Positions 50,243-60,113 of a stretch of DNA of 64,000 bases are shown here, piece after piece. The notes beneath the pieces are model-generated. The model searched no databases. It saw only the letters and a program-made list of their open reading frames with translations, and was not told the origin of the DNA. The number at the start of each line of letters is the position of its first letter. Position 1 is the first letter of the stretch. A program made the position numbers and the translations under genes. This DNA is from Occallatibacter riparius (GTDB lineage: Bacteria; Acidobacteriota; Terriglobia; Terriglobales; Acidobacteriaceae): the NCBI RefSeq assembly GCF_025264625.1, contig NZ_CP093313.1, positions 496,001 to 560,000 on the forward strand. Direction: 5' to 3'.

Positions 50243-53212
50243 GTGAGCTCATTTCCGATTTTGAGCAACCTCACTCCTCATGAACATGAGCGCTTCGCCG
50301 CCCATCGCGAGCTGGAAGCGCGCCTAAAGCAATCCGTTCGTGGCGAGATCCGCTTCGACTCGGGATCGCGCGCGCTCTACGCGGTCGACGCGTCGAACTA
50401 CCGCCAGTTGCCTATTGGCGTCGTGCTGCCGCGCGATGCGGCGGATGTGGAAGCCGCGCTGGCTGCCTGCCGCGAAGTGGGCGCCGCGGTTCTGCCCCGC
50501 GGGGCCGGAACCAGCCTGGCCGGGCAGTGCGCGAATGTCGCGGTGGTCTTCGATTACTCGAAGTACATGAACCGCCTCGCGTCGATTGATCCGGCGACGA
50601 AGCTGGCCATTGTCGAACCAGGCATTGTGCTGGATTCACTGCGCGATGCGGCGGAGCGGCACCAACTCACCTATGCGCCTGACCCTGCGACGCACAACCG
50701 CTGCACGCTTGGCGGGATGATCGGCAACAACTCCTGCGGCGTGCATGGCCTGCTGGGCGGCAAGGTCGTCGACAATGTAGATTCGCTCGACATCGTGCTC
50801 TACGACGGCACGCGCATGACGGTCGGCAAGACAAGCGCAGAGGAACTCGACGCGATCATTCGCGATGGCGGACGCAGGGGGCAGATTTACGCAGGCCTCA
50901 AGGGCATCCGCGACAAATACGCCAACCTGGTCCGAGAAAGGTTCCCGCGAATTCCGCGGCGCGTCTCGGGGTACAACCTCGATGAGCTTCTGCCCGAGCG
51001 TGGTTTCCACGTTGCACGCGCGCTAGTAGGGACCGAGGGCACTTGCGTCAACGTGCTCTCCGCCACGCTGAACCTGACGAAGAGCCCACAGCATCGTGTA
51101 CTGGTCGTGCTGGGCTTTCCTGACGCATTCGCGGCGGCCGACGCAGTTCCGCTCGCGCTGCAGCACAAGCCGATCGGCCTGGAAGGCTTCGACCATCTCC
51201 TGGTCGAGTTCATGCGCCGCAAGGGCTTGGCGCTGACCGAATTGAACAGCCTGCCGAAAGGCGTGGGCTTTCTGCTCGTCGAAATCGGAGCGGACAGTCC
51301 GGAAGAAGCTCACACCCGCGCCGAAGCACTTGCTCGGGATGCGGGCTCGTGGCCCGATTCGCCGGCGGCTCACGTCTGCACGCCGGAAGAGGCGAAGAGC
51401 GTCTGGCATGTGCGCGAGTCCGCGCTCGGCGCAGTGGTCTTCGTACCGGGCGAGCCGGATCGCTGCGAGGGCTGGGAAGACGCCGCGGTTCCGCCGGAGC
51501 TGCTGGGCAAATATCTGCGCGCTATCACAAAGCTAATGGACGAGTACGGCTACACGAGCCCGTTCTACGGCCACTACGGCCAAGGCTGCGTGCACACGCG
51601 CATCAACTTCGATTTCCGCACGGATGCCGGCCTGCGCAAATTCCGCGAGTTTATCGATCGTGCGGCAGACGTAGTCATCGAGTTCGGCGGCTCGTTCAGT
51701 GGCGAACACGGCGACGGACAATCGCGCGCTGTGTTGCTGCCGAAGATGTTCGGGCCGGAGCTGATGCAGGCATTCCGCGAGTTCAAGCACCTCTGGGATC
51801 CAGATAACAAGATGAATCCCGGCAAGCTGGTGGATGCGGTGCGCGTCTATGACCCGGTGGAGAACCTGCGCTACACGCCCACGAGCCCCGCGAATCATCC
51901 GCGCGAAGAGACGCAGCTCGAAACGCACTTCGTGTTCGCCAAGGATCACGGCTCGCTGGAACTCGCCACGGAGCGTTGCGTGGGCGTAGGCGCATGCCGC
52001 AAGGCGTCGGGCGGCGTGATGTGCCCCAGCTACCAGGGTACGGGCGAAGAGATGCACTCCACGCGCGGCCGCGCGCATCTTCTGTGGGAGATGCTTGCCG
52101 GTAGCCTGCGCAAAGAGGGCTTCCAGAGCGAGGCCGTGAACGAGGCGCTCAGCCTCTGCCTGAGTTGCAAGGCGTGCAAGAGCGAGTGCCCCGTTCAGGT
52201 GGACATGGCGCAGTACAAGGCCGAATTCCTGGCGCAGCGCTACAAAGGGCGAATGCATCCGCTGCAGCATTACATCTTCGGATTCGCGGACAAGATGGCT
52301 CGGTTCGGGTCGGTGATGCCGGGGCTTACGAACGCGATTCTCAATGGACCGATGACAAGCCCGCTGATCAAGTGGATGGCGGGAGTGGCGAAGGAACGCA
52401 GGTTGCCGGAGCTTGCTAGAAGGCCTTTCGTGAAAACACGAAAGACCGGTCTGGAAAAGATACGCGATTCGCAGGCAGCCACATCGCAGGTGCTCTTGTG
52501 GCCCGACACATGGAACAACTACTACCATCCGGGTTCGCTGAACGCTGCTGAATCCCTGCTCACTGAAGCTGGCTTCCGAGTTGAAGTGCCGCGAGGCCAT
52601 ATCTGCTGCGGACGGCCGCTCTACGACTTCGGGCTGCTGGATCACGCGCGCTCGTACTTGAAGAACGTGCTCGATCGCATGGAGCCTCAGATCCAGGCCG
52701 GCCTGCCGTTCATCTTCCTTGAGCCGAGTTGCGCCAGCGTTTTCAAAGATGAGCTCCCTGAGCTGTTTCCCAGCGACCGCCGTGCCACGCTGCTGCGCGA
52801 TTCCGTCTGGCTGCTCGCAGACTTCCTCGCTGCCAAAGTGCCCGGCTTCGCGGCCGGACCCGCCAAGGAGCGCCTCGCAGGCAAGCAGATCCTGATTCAT
52901 GGTCACTGTCATCACAAGGCTGTATTCGGCGGACCGAAAGCGGAGGTCGAGCTGTTGCGGCAGGCGGGAGCCAATGTATGGATGATCGAGGCGGGCTGCT
53001 GCGGCATGGCCGGCCCATTCGGCTTTGAGGTCGACAAGTTCGAAGTGTCGAAGACGATTGCCAACCAGCAGTTGTTGCCCGCGGTGGAGAAGGCCAGCGA
53101 CGAAACGATCGTGGTCGCTGACGGCTTCAGTTGCCGCGAGCAGATCGAGCAGCTTGGGCACAGGCAGGCAAGGCACTTCGCCGAGGTGCTCGCTGACAGT
53201 CCGCGGAAGTAA
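50243..53212 (+). CDS. large FAD/Fe-S fusion oxidoreductase (glycolate/D-lactate dehydrogenase type)
   Basis: 989 residues from a GTG at 50243. Three modules: FAD-binding (LPRGAGTSLAGQC, TLGGMIGNNSCGVHG), a FAD-oxidase C-terminal part (HYGQGCVHTRINFDF, GGSFSGEHGDGQS), and a ferredoxin/CCG part (GVGACRKASGGVMCPSY, CLSCKACKSECPV, then ICCGRPLYDFG and AGCCGMAGPFGFE). Such fusions oxidise a 2-hydroxy acid and pass electrons to the quinone pool. TACTAT is six bases before the GTG. The true substrate is unknown. Confidence 0.92.
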   Translation: MSSFPILSNLTPHEHERFAAHRELEARLKQSVRGEIRFDSGSRALYAVDASNYRQLPIGVVLPRDAADVEAALAACREVGAAVLPRGAGTSLAGQCANVAVVFDYSKYMNRLASIDPATKLAIVEPGIVLDSLRDAAERHQLTYAPDPATHNRCTLGGMIGNNSCGVHGLLGGKVVDNVDSLDIVLYDGTRMTVGKTSAEELDAIIRDGGRRGQIYAGLKGIRDKYANLVRERFPRIPRRVSGYNLDELLPERGFHVARALVGTEGTCVNVLSATLNLTKSPQHRVLVVLGFPDAFAAADAVPLALQHKPIGLEGFDHLLVEFMRRKGLALTELNSLPKGVGFLLVEIGADSPEEAHTRAEALARDAGSWPDSPAAHVCTPEEAKSVWHVRESALGAVVFVPGEPDRCEGWEDAAVPPELLGKYLRAITKLMDEYGYTSPFYGHYGQGCVHTRINFDFRTDAGLRKFREFIDRAADVVIEFGGSFSGEHGDGQSRAVLLPKMFGPELMQAFREFKHLWDPDNKMNPGKLVDAVRVYDPVENLRYTPTSPANHPREETQLETHFVFAKDHGSLELATERCVGVGACRKASGGVMCPSYQGTGEEMHSTRGRAHLLWEMLAGSLRKEGFQSEAVNEALSLCLSCKACKSECPVQVDMAQYKAEFLAQRYKGRMHPLQHYIFGFADKMARFGSVMPGLTNAILNGPMTSPLIKWMAGVAKERRLPELARRPFVKTRKTGLEKIRDSQAATSQVLLWPDTWNNYYHPGSLNAAESLLTEAGFRVEVPRGHICCGRPLYDFGLLDHARSYLKNVLDRMEPQIQAGLPFIFLEPSCASVFKDELPELFPSDRRATLLRDSVWLLADFLAAKVPGFAAGPAKERLAGKQILIHGHCHHKAVFGGPKAEVELLRQAGANVWMIEAGCCGMAGPFGFEVDKFEVSKTIANQQLLPAVEKASDETIVVADGFSCREQIEQLGHRQARHFAEVLADSPRK

Positions 53213-53251
53213 ACCGGCTTCTGCGATACGATGGAAAGCAAAGGTCAGTGC

Positions 53252-53548
53252 ATGTTTATCGTTATCTGGCAGTTTGAGATTGCCGAAGAGAAAGTTGCAG
53301 CATTCGAAGCGGCTTACGGTCCTGAAGGGGACTGGGCGCGGCTGTTTCGGTCATCACCCGAGTACCGCGGCACTGAGTTGCTGCGTGATGCCTACGTTCC
53401 CGGCTCGTACCTCACCATCGACCGCTGGAACAGCGAAGAAGCCTTCCGCGCATTCCGCAAGGAGCACGATGCGGATTACGAGACGCTGGACCGCGCCTGC
53501 GATTCGCTGACGCAGAAAGAAACCCGCATCGGCGCTTACAGAGCCTGA
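53252..53548 (+). CDS. ABM-like small dimeric barrel protein
   Basis: 98 residues from the ATG at 53252. It follows the ferredoxin-like ABM pattern: a first strand FIVIWQFEIAEEKVAAFEAA, a middle strand TELLRDAYVPGSYLTIDRW and the helix NSEEAFRAFRKEHDADYETL. Enzymatic role unknown. It lies 39 bp after the oxidoreductase. A nearby in-frame ATG at 53231 is a second choice. Confidence 0.65.
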   Translation: MFIVIWQFEIAEEKVAAFEAAYGPEGDWARLFRSSPEYRGTELLRDAYVPGSYLTIDRWNSEEAFRAFRKEHDADYETLDRACDSLTQKETRIGAYRA

Positions 53549-53552
53549 CGCA

Positions 53553-53825
53553 TCAATTCACGGGCTCCCAACCCGCGCCGCCGTGATAGGTATCTACATG
53601 CAGCTTGAATGCCCGTCCGCAGGTGGTGCACTGAAAATCGTGCGAGAGCGAGTCACCCGGCCAGATCGGCCCAAGCACCTCATTGAGTAAGCAATCAGCA
53701 TGCACGATCAGCAACGTCCCCTGTGACACGATCTCGATGAGTTGGCGGACCAAGTCCCTGTATTCGCGGGGTGAGGTCATGTTTATCCGCTCAGCAAATC
53801 TCTTGCATCGAGGGCACGGTTCCAT
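53553..53825 (-). CDS. small protein with two CxxC motifs
   Basis: 90 residues with CPRCKR near the N-terminus and FQCTTCGRAFKLH near residue 65, a likely zinc-binding pair. The middle is helical with LIEIVSQGTLLIVHADCLLNEVLG. It is divergent from the YkgJ-like gene, only 23 bp away, so their promoters must overlap. No family recognised. Confidence 0.55.
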   Translation of the reverse strand: MEPCPRCKRFAERINMTSPREYRDLVRQLIEIVSQGTLLIVHADCLLNEVLGPIWPGDSLSHDFQCTTCGRAFKLHVDTYHGGAGWEPVN

Positions 53826-53848
53826 GCGGTCCAGTGTACGCTGACGCT

Positions 53849-54460
53849 ATGGCTCTACCCGCGCGCGATTCCGAACTGATTCAGATCATGGATGCGGCGT
53901 GGGCCGATGCCGCGCGGCGGGCTGGTTCGCATCTCGCATGCCGGCCGGGATGCACACAGTGCTGCCATGGGGCATTCGCGATCAACGCGCTGGATGCGGC
54001 GCGGCTGCGAGCCGGCATGGATGAGTTGCGCGCGAAAGATCCTGCGAAAGCAGCGATGGTAACGCAGCGGGCGCTTGCCTGGATCGAGCAGTGGAGGGCA
54101 GCGTTTCCGGGCGACTCAGAGACTGGCACGCTTGGCAGCTCCGAGGCCGACGAGGAAGGTTTCGAGGAGTTTGCAAACGACGCCGCGTGTCCGGCGCTCG
54201 ATCCGGCGACAGGACGATGCGATGTGTATGCATGGCGGCCGATGACCTGCCGGGTCTTCGGACCGCCAGTCCGGCAGGAGAGTGGCGCATTGGCCTGCTG
54301 CGAGCTGTGCTTCACCTCAGCGAGTGACGAAGAAACCGCTGCCTGCGAGATGCCCGTCCCGCACGATCTGGAAATGCAGATCGTGAACGAACTGGGCGAT
54401 GATGCCGAGACCGTTGTGGCATACGCGCTGGTGAAACCCGCCTCAGCCTCAGGGCGATAA
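53849..54460 (+). CDS. YkgJ-family cysteine-cluster protein
   Basis: 203 residues from the ATG at 53849. The cysteine cluster CRPGCTQCCHG, then CPALDPATGRCDVYAWRPMTCRVFG and the later LACCELCF match the YkgJ zinc/iron-chelating domain. The metal and role are uncertain. TACGCT is six bases before the ATG. An upstream frame opens at 53771 but crosses the divergent gene. Confidence 0.85.
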   Translation: MALPARDSELIQIMDAAWADAARRAGSHLACRPGCTQCCHGAFAINALDAARLRAGMDELRAKDPAKAAMVTQRALAWIEQWRAAFPGDSETGTLGSSEADEEGFEEFANDAACPALDPATGRCDVYAWRPMTCRVFGPPVRQESGALACCELCFTSASDEETAACEMPVPHDLEMQIVNELGDDAETVVAYALVKPASASGR

Positions 54461-54468
54461 ACTGACTC

Positions 54469-55707
54469 TTGGACTCAGGTTTGGATTCAACGCTGAAAAC
54501 ACGCCCATGCAGGGTCGAGATTCGCACCCTCGCTCTCGAGGACAATTACCGGTTTCTGCGTGGCCTGGCCGGCCCCGATGCCGAGTGTCTTGCCATTGTG
54601 AAGGCTGACGCCTACGGTCACGGCCTGGCGCTGTGTGCGCCCGCAGCAGTACGAGCTGGCGCGCACTGGCTCGGTGTCACCAGCGTTGAGGAAGGCGTAG
54701 CCGCGCGCGCGGCTTGCCTGACAGCTCATCTCGACGCGCGCATTCTTATCATCGGTGGAGTCTTTCCGGGGCAGTGCTCCACAGTGCTGGAGCATTCGCT
54801 GACCCCGGTAGCCTGGGATGGCTGGCATTTCGATGAGCTGGAAACGGCAGCACGGGCCTCGGGAGCGGCGCCGCAATCGGTCGGAATACATCTCGAGATC
54901 GACACAGGCATGAGCCGGCAGGGGGTTGCGCTGCGAAATCTGCCCAGTCTGCTGGCCCGGTTTGGACCGGAGTCGCCCCTGCGGGTTGAGGCCGTAATGA
55001 CGCATCTCTACGCCTCAGACGAGGCGCACGGCGAAACGACACCCGCGCAACTAGCGCGGCTCGAAGAAGCGCTTGCAGCGATCGAGTCACAACTGCCCGC
55101 CGGAGTTCCCAAGCCGGAATTTCTGAGCGTTGGAGCGTCGGCAGCTTTGCTGGGCGGAGATGGCCGCACACTCCGCGATCTTGCCGGGCGGCACAATCTA
55201 GTTCCGATGCTGCGACTCGGCCTCGCGCTCTACGGGCTGGCTCCGGCATTCGATCCGGACTTTCCGGCCGGCCATGCACCGGCAACACTCACCTCGGCTC
55301 GCGCCAGTCTGCAGCCGGTGCTGGAGTGGAAGACGCGCGTCGTCAGCGTACGGGAGATTCCTGCCGACACTGAAATCGGCTACAACGGCACCTTTGTGGC
55401 GACGGAGCCGATGCGACTGGCTTTGATCGCTCTGGGCTATGCGGATGGAATCGACCGGCGCCTTGGAAATCGCTTCAGCCTGCTGGTGCGCGGCCAGCGC
55501 GCGCCACTGGTGGGGCGCATCAGCATGGACCAGGCAGTGCTTGACGTGACGGAGATTGACGGTGTGGGGCCGGGACATGATGTGGTGATTCTTGGCGCAC
55601 AAGGCGGCGAGGTCATTACCGCGTTCGATCATGCTGCGGCATCCGGCACCATCCCGTGGGAGATCTTCACGCGGATCGCCTCGCGCGTACGGCGCGTAGA
55701 AGTCTGA
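54469..55707 (+). CDS. alr: alanine racemase
   Basis: 412 residues if the TTG at 54469 is used. The PLP-lysine lies in CLAIVKADAYGHG (about 45). Further motifs are HLEIDTGMSRQGV, SVGASAAL, VPMLRLGLALYG, EIGYNGTFVA with the second catalytic Tyr, and RISMDQAVLDVT. It makes D-alanine for peptidoglycan. TAAACT at 54458-54463 lies 5 bases from the TTG; another in-frame TTG at 54481 is possible. Confidence 0.94.
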   Translation: MDSGLDSTLKTRPCRVEIRTLALEDNYRFLRGLAGPDAECLAIVKADAYGHGLALCAPAAVRAGAHWLGVTSVEEGVAARAACLTAHLDARILIIGGVFPGQCSTVLEHSLTPVAWDGWHFDELETAARASGAAPQSVGIHLEIDTGMSRQGVALRNLPSLLARFGPESPLRVEAVMTHLYASDEAHGETTPAQLARLEEALAAIESQLPAGVPKPEFLSVGASAALLGGDGRTLRDLAGRHNLVPMLRLGLALYGLAPAFDPDFPAGHAPATLTSARASLQPVLEWKTRVVSVREIPADTEIGYNGTFVATEPMRLALIALGYADGIDRRLGNRFSLLVRGQRAPLVGRISMDQAVLDVTEIDGVGPGHDVVILGAQGGEVITAFDHAAASGTIPWEIFTRIASRVRRVEV

Positions 55708-55713
55708 TCTCCT

Positions 55714-56358
55714 TCAGCGGCCGACCGCCTCAACGGCATGCAGCCCCGTCGCGGCAAGGGCGGCCTCGATCATCGCATCAATGCCAATGCACGAGTTGAG
55801 CAGCATGTGGTAGTGCCCGCGCGCGCACCACTCCTGATTGTAATAGCGCTTGACCACAGCGGCGCGCCGCTTGTCAGCGGCGATAAGCTCCTCCTCGGCG
55901 CGGCCTGCGTGGTCCGGGAAACTCCGCTCGAACCACTCCTTCTTGGCGGCCATGGTGGCGTAGACAAACGCATGGAAGCATCCCGGCTTGCCGGCCAGCG
56001 CAATCGCCGAGCCACGGCCTACGATCACGCAATTGCCCTGTTTCTCGGCTTCCAGAATCTCCTTGTGAATGAGCGCATACAGCCGCTGGCAATCGAAGAA
56101 CTGCTCATCGCAGGGGCCGGTCGTCGAGTACATCGAGTCCTGCCAGAAGACCTTGCCGTAGCGGTAGTACCAGGGATCGAGTCGCTCGTCGAACTTGGCA
56201 GCCTGAGCTGTGGGGACGCCGGCGGTACGGGCGGCTCCCGCTATGAGTTCAGCATCGAGCAGTTGCCAGCCTAGGCGCGCCGCAAGATCGTGTGCGAACT
56301 CGGCGCCGCGCGAGCCGTACTCTCGTTCGACTGTGATGACGCGGATGGGGCGCTTCAT
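55714..56358 (-). CDS. cytidylate-kinase-like family protein
   Basis: 214 residues from the ATG at 56358 after a perfect AAGGAGG. It opens MKRPIRVITVEREYGSRGAEFAHDLAARLGWQ: a GSRG loop in place of the canonical Walker A Gly-Lys-Ser/Thr, typical of the CMK-like branch. VIVGRGSAIAL and RAAVVKRYYNQEW follow. The substrate is unknown. A long upstream frame to 56535 has no ribosome site. Confidence 0.85.
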   Translation of the reverse strand: MKRPIRVITVEREYGSRGAEFAHDLAARLGWQLLDAELIAGAARTAGVPTAQAAKFDERLDPWYYRYGKVFWQDSMYSTTGPCDEQFFDCQRLYALIHKEILEAEKQGNCVIVGRGSAIALAGKPGCFHAFVYATMAAKKEWFERSFPDHAGRAEEELIAADKRRAAVVKRYYNQEWCARGHYHMLLNSCIGIDAMIEAALAATGLHAVEAVGR

Positions 56359-56571
56359 GAAGTGCCTCCTTTCGAAATCCCGCCAATGGAGCATACAACG
56401 AAATGAGGGATTCCGGGCAAGCCGAATGTCGGTCGTACCTGGGTGTGGTACGCTCCAACCCGTTTGGATGCAAGACGGCTGACCAGAGGGACAGCCTTTG
56501 GGCAATTGGAGGGACCACATGAAAAAGCCCGGCACTCGTCCAGGGCTTCCGACTATTCCTATTTCCTGTAT

Positions 56572-58074
56572 TTACAGGATGTAGCGGCTGAGGTCCTGAT
56601 CTTTCACGACCGAAGCGACCATCTGTTTCACGTAACCATCGGTGATTGTGAAGACTTTTTCCGGTCCTGAAGCCGTCATGCGCTCCTCATAGGGCAGAGG
56701 TGCGGAAGCCTCGGCATTGATCCCGTCGGCAATCACGCCCGGCCCCTGTGCGTCGGCGGCGCGCTTCACCACGTCGGGCGCGAGGAAGCTGACATCCTCC
56801 AGGACGCGCTCCATGATTGTGTGCAGGCGGCGGGCCCCAATGTTCTCCGTGCTCTCATTCACTTTGAACGCAAACTCAGCCATCTCGCGCAGCGCCTCAG
56901 GGAAGAACTCGAGCTTCACGCCTTCCGTCTCAAGCAGAGCCGAGTACTGCTTGGTCAGAGACGCTTTCGGCTCCGTGAGAATCCGCAGGAAATCATCGAC
57001 TGTCAGGGACTGCAACTCGACGCGAATGGGGAAGCGGCCTTGCAATTCCGGGATCAGGTCGCTTGGCTTCGAAACATGGAACGCACCGGCGGCGATGAAC
57101 AGGATGTGATCGGTGCGCACCATGCCGTAGCGAGTGTTAACCGTAGTCCCTTCCACAATGGGGAGGATGTCGCGCTGCACGCCTTCGCGCGAGACGTCGG
57201 GTCCGTGCCCGCCCTCGCGGCCGGCGATCTTGTCGATCTCGTCCAGGAAGATGATGCCGCTCGATTCCACGCGTTCCACGGCGGCGCGGTTCACGCTGTC
57301 CATGTCGATCAGGCGCCCTTCTTCTTCCTGCACCAGGTAATCGAACGCCTCGGCCACCTTCATCTTCCGTTTCTTCGGCGTCGAGCCAAAGATGTTCGGC
57401 AGCATGTCCTTGAGGTTCATCTCCATGTCCTCAAGGTTCTGGTTGCTGATGATGCCGAACTGCGGCATGTTGCTCGGCCGCACGTCGAGCTCGACCATGC
57501 GATCGTCCAGTTTGCCCTCGCGGAACTGCTGGCGGAGCTTTTCGCGCGAGCGCTGGTGAGAATCTGCCTCGGGTAGCTTGAGCTGGCCTTCCTGCCCTGA
57601 GGGCGTACCCGGCGGAGGCGGTAGCAGCAGGTCGAGCAGCCGCTCCTCGGCATTCATCTCCGCGCGGTCTTCCACCTCTTCCAGGCGCTCTTCGCGCACC
57701 ATGTCGATGGAAATCTCCACCAGATCGCGGATCATCGACTCGACGTCGCGGCCCACGTAGCCCACCTCGGTAAACTTCGAGGCCTCCACCTTCAGGAAAG
57801 GCGAGTTGGTCAACTTGGCCAGCCTCCGCGCGATCTCGGTTTTGCCCACGCCGGTCGGCCCAATCATGATGATGTTCTTGGGCATGATGTCGTCGGCAAG
57901 GTCGGGCGGCAGCTTCTGGCGGCGCTGGCGGTTGCGCAGCGCGATAGCCACGGCGCGCTTGGCGGCCTTCTGCCCCACGACGTGCTTGTCGAGCTCGGCG
58001 ACGATCTCGCGCGGCGTCAGCTCGTCGAGTGAGATGTCTTGTTCTTCAGCGGATGCGGGAAGATAGATTGCCAT
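56572..58074 (-). CDS. hslU: HslU ATPase of the HslVU protease
   Basis: 500 residues. The AAA+ motor has Walker [18 protein letters not shown], Walker [15 protein letters not shown], and the family segments [17 protein letters not shown] and [17 protein letters not shown]. The final residues DLSRYIL are the tail that docks into HslV. HslU unfolds proteins and feeds them to the HslV chamber. It lies 54 bp after hslV on the same strand. Confidence 0.98.
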   Translation of the reverse strand: MAIYLPASAEEQDISLDELTPREIVAELDKHVVGQKAAKRAVAIALRNRQRRQKLPPDLADDIMPKNIIMIGPTGVGKTEIARRLAKLTNSPFLKVEASKFTEVGYVGRDVESMIRDLVEISIDMVREERLEEVEDRAEMNAEERLLDLLLPPPPGTPSGQEGQLKLPEADSHQRSREKLRQQFREGKLDDRMVELDVRPSNMPQFGIISNQNLEDMEMNLKDMLPNIFGSTPKKRKMKVAEAFDYLVQEEEGRLIDMDSVNRAAVERVESSGIIFLDEIDKIAGREGGHGPDVSREGVQRDILPIVEGTTVNTRYGMVRTDHILFIAAGAFHVSKPSDLIPELQGRFPIRVELQSLTVDDFLRILTEPKASLTKQYSALLETEGVKLEFFPEALREMAEFAFKVNESTENIGARRLHTIMERVLEDVSFLAPDVVKRAADAQGPGVIADGINAEASAPLPYEERMTASGPEKVFTITDGYVKQMVASVVKDQDLSRYIL

Positions 58075-58128
58075 TCTTCTCTTTACTACTCCTGGCCGGC
58101 GCTCAATGCGGCTCCCAATTCGATCAGA

Positions 58129-58689
58129 TTACTTCAGCTCTTCAAACGTCACATTGTTGTTCGTATAGATGCAGATGTCACCCGCGATCTTCATTGCCTT
58201 CTCGGCAATATCGTGGGCGCCCATTTCGGTGTTCTCCATCAGTGCGCGCGCCGCAGCCGTGGCATAACTACCGCCCGAACCGATAGCCGCCAGCGGTTCG
58301 TCGGGGTCAATTACGTCGCCCGAGCCGGAGATAAGAAATGTCTGGTTCTTGTCGGCCACCAGCAGCAGGGCCTCGAGATTGCGTAGCATCTTATCGGTGC
58401 GCCAGTCCTTGGCGAGTTCGACCGCGGCACGGTTCAGGTTCCCGGCGTACTGCTCGAGCTTGGCTTCAAACCGGGTAAACAGATTGAACGCGTCTGCTGT
58501 CGAGCCCGCGAATCCCGCGAGAATCTTCTCCTGATAGAGCCGGCGAATCTTGCGTGCTGAGTGCTTCAACACGTGGTCGCCTAGGGTGACCTGGCCGTCG
58601 GCAGCCATCACCACCTGGCCGTTACGTCGGACGCAAATGACCGTCGTCGAGCGGATGCGCCTTTTCGTCTCTGAACTCTTCGAACCCAA
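58129..58689 (-). CDS. hslV: HslV peptidase of the HslVU protease
   Basis: 186 residues from a TTG at 58689, chosen because CGGAGG lies seven bases before it; no ATG or GTG is available between there and the core. The first 14 residues (ending RRIRS) form a propeptide. The mature N-terminus [23 protein letters not shown] begins with the nucleophile Thr. [20 protein letters not shown] and [16 protein letters not shown] match the family. It forms the proteolytic chamber with HslU. Confidence 0.95.
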   Translation of the reverse strand: MGSKSSETKRRIRSTTVICVRRNGQVVMAADGQVTLGDHVLKHSARKIRRLYQEKILAGFAGSTADAFNLFTRFEAKLEQYAGNLNRAAVELAKDWRTDKMLRNLEALLLVADKNQTFLISGSGDVIDPDEPLAAIGSGGSYATAAARALMENTEMGAHDIAEKAMKIAGDICIYTNNNVTFEELK

Positions 58690-58834
58690 CAGAAACCTCC
58701 GGAAAACGTGCGTCCGGCGAGTCAAGAAACTGCCCGAGTCGCAGATTCGAGTATACCGCCCCTGCGGGCACCTGCGGTGCGGCCAACGGCGCCTTCGGCG
58801 CTGGTCAGGGCCGATAGTCATTGAGCGGTGATTG

Positions 58835-60025
58835 TTACTGGGAGGACGATTTCGCCAGCGTATTGAGAATGCTCCCGTAGATCCCGAAGAACTTCGCCTG
58901 CTCGAGAGCCGCATCGTTGTTCCATGTGACTGCCACGCAATAATGCTTGCCGTTCTTGCCCATCAACGCGGTGGTCATGTTGAGCACGCCGCCCTCCGAT
59001 CCGCCTTTGAACGCGACCTGCCGCCACTGCGCGCGATTGGCCAGGCCGGGGTTGATCTGGAACGCGGTGGCATCGGCTGCCTTTGCGGCCAACGAGCAAA
59101 GCTCCTCAGGCGTGAAAAACCATTCGATGTCCGTCGCGGTAGGGGCGTCGCTGAACTGGCTTGTCTCTGGCAGCGGCTGCATGTCGACCTCGGCCAGGAG
59201 GGCCCGGCGTTCGCTCTCATCGGCTTTGCGGTAGCGCTCCAGCAGGGCGGAGTTGCTCTTTGCCTTCAGCACGAATGCCTCGCGCGTGCTCAGGAAAGGC
59301 TTGTTACGTAGGGCGAGCTTCTCGGCCTGGTCGCGGCCCACAATCGAAAGCATCGCATCGGCGCCGGTGTTGTCGCTGATCGAAATCATCTCGTTTTCCA
59401 GCGTGGCCAGGGTCAACGGAGTGCCGTCGGGCCAGCCCTGCAGCACGCCCGAAGGCAGCGACTTCCACTCCTTCTTCAGCGCGAACGTCTGGTCCAGGCG
59501 TAGCTTGCCGGCCGCGGTCTGCTGCTGGGCCGCGGCCAGGATGGCCAGCTTGAATGCCGAGCCAACTGCCAGCGCATCCTCGGGATGCAGCGAGACCAGC
59601 GGCTTGCCCTCTTCCAGAACCAGCGCGGCGGATTTACCGGGCAGGGTGGAGATTTCCTTCATCGCGTCTTCGAGGCTGACCGGCTTCGAAGGTGAAGGCG
59701 CGCCGAACCACAGGCCGTCGATGCGGCCCTCGGCGTCAAGATGAATTTTAGCCGGAGCGGTCCCCTTCTCCATCACCAGGGTAAAGCCGTCAGATGTCGC
59801 ATCGGCGCGCTGAAACGCCCCTAACGTGCCGGTGTATTGCTTGACGATGGCATCGACCTGGGCAGGCTGGATCTGCGCCAGGAACACCGGCGCAAACCAC
59901 GCCGCCTGGGCTGGGGTTTGCTGCAGCACGCGAGCCAGAACCTGCTGAGGAGTGATCGAGGTCTGGGCGACGCCCAGCGAGACATAGAACAGCACAAGCG
60001 CAATAGCGCTCAAGAACTTACGCAT
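58835..60025 (-). CDS. class A beta-lactamase-like serine hydrolase
   Basis: 396 residues. A signal peptide ([21 protein letters not shown]) is followed by an N-terminal domain of about 110 residues and a class A lactamase fold: SAFK (SxxK) near 160, SDN in [11 protein letters not shown] and a late KGG in [10 protein letters not shown]. It could be a lactamase, carboxypeptidase or other serine hydrolase. The N-terminal add-on is unusual for a plain lactamase. It is exported and diverges from the PadR/S41 pair. Confidence 0.8.
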   Translation of the reverse strand: MRKFLSAIALVLFYVSLGVAQTSITPQQVLARVLQQTPAQAAWFAPVFLAQIQPAQVDAIVKQYTGTLGAFQRADATSDGFTLVMEKGTAPAKIHLDAEGRIDGLWFGAPSPSKPVSLEDAMKEISTLPGKSAALVLEEGKPLVSLHPEDALAVGSAFKLAILAAAQQQTAAGKLRLDQTFALKKEWKSLPSGVLQGWPDGTPLTLATLENEMISISDNTGADAMLSIVGRDQAEKLALRNKPFLSTREAFVLKAKSNSALLERYRKADESERRALLAEVDMQPLPETSQFSDAPTATDIEWFFTPEELCSLAAKAADATAFQINPGLANRAQWRQVAFKGGSEGGVLNMTTALMGKNGKHYCVAVTWNNDAALEQAKFFGIYGSILNTLAKSSSQ

Positions 60026-60113
60026 GAAAACACCTCGGCATGGATTCGGTTACGCATTATAGGCCCGCTCAACCTCACGATCTTGTGAGGGCCAACGCAT
60101 CGTTCAGGGGCCT

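Noticed and set aside
51533..53176. A 547-codon open frame antisense to the FAD/Fe-S oxidoreductase
   Set aside because: Shadow frame of the real gene; no motif, no ribosome site, skewed composition.
56359..56535. A longer start for the cytidylate-kinase-like protein
   Set aside because: The extension lacks a ribosome site, whereas AAGGAGG directly precedes the ATG at 56358.
58690..58914. A longer start for HslV
   Set aside because: The extension is Arg/Ser-rich and non-conserved in appearance; CGGAGG supports the TTG at 58689.
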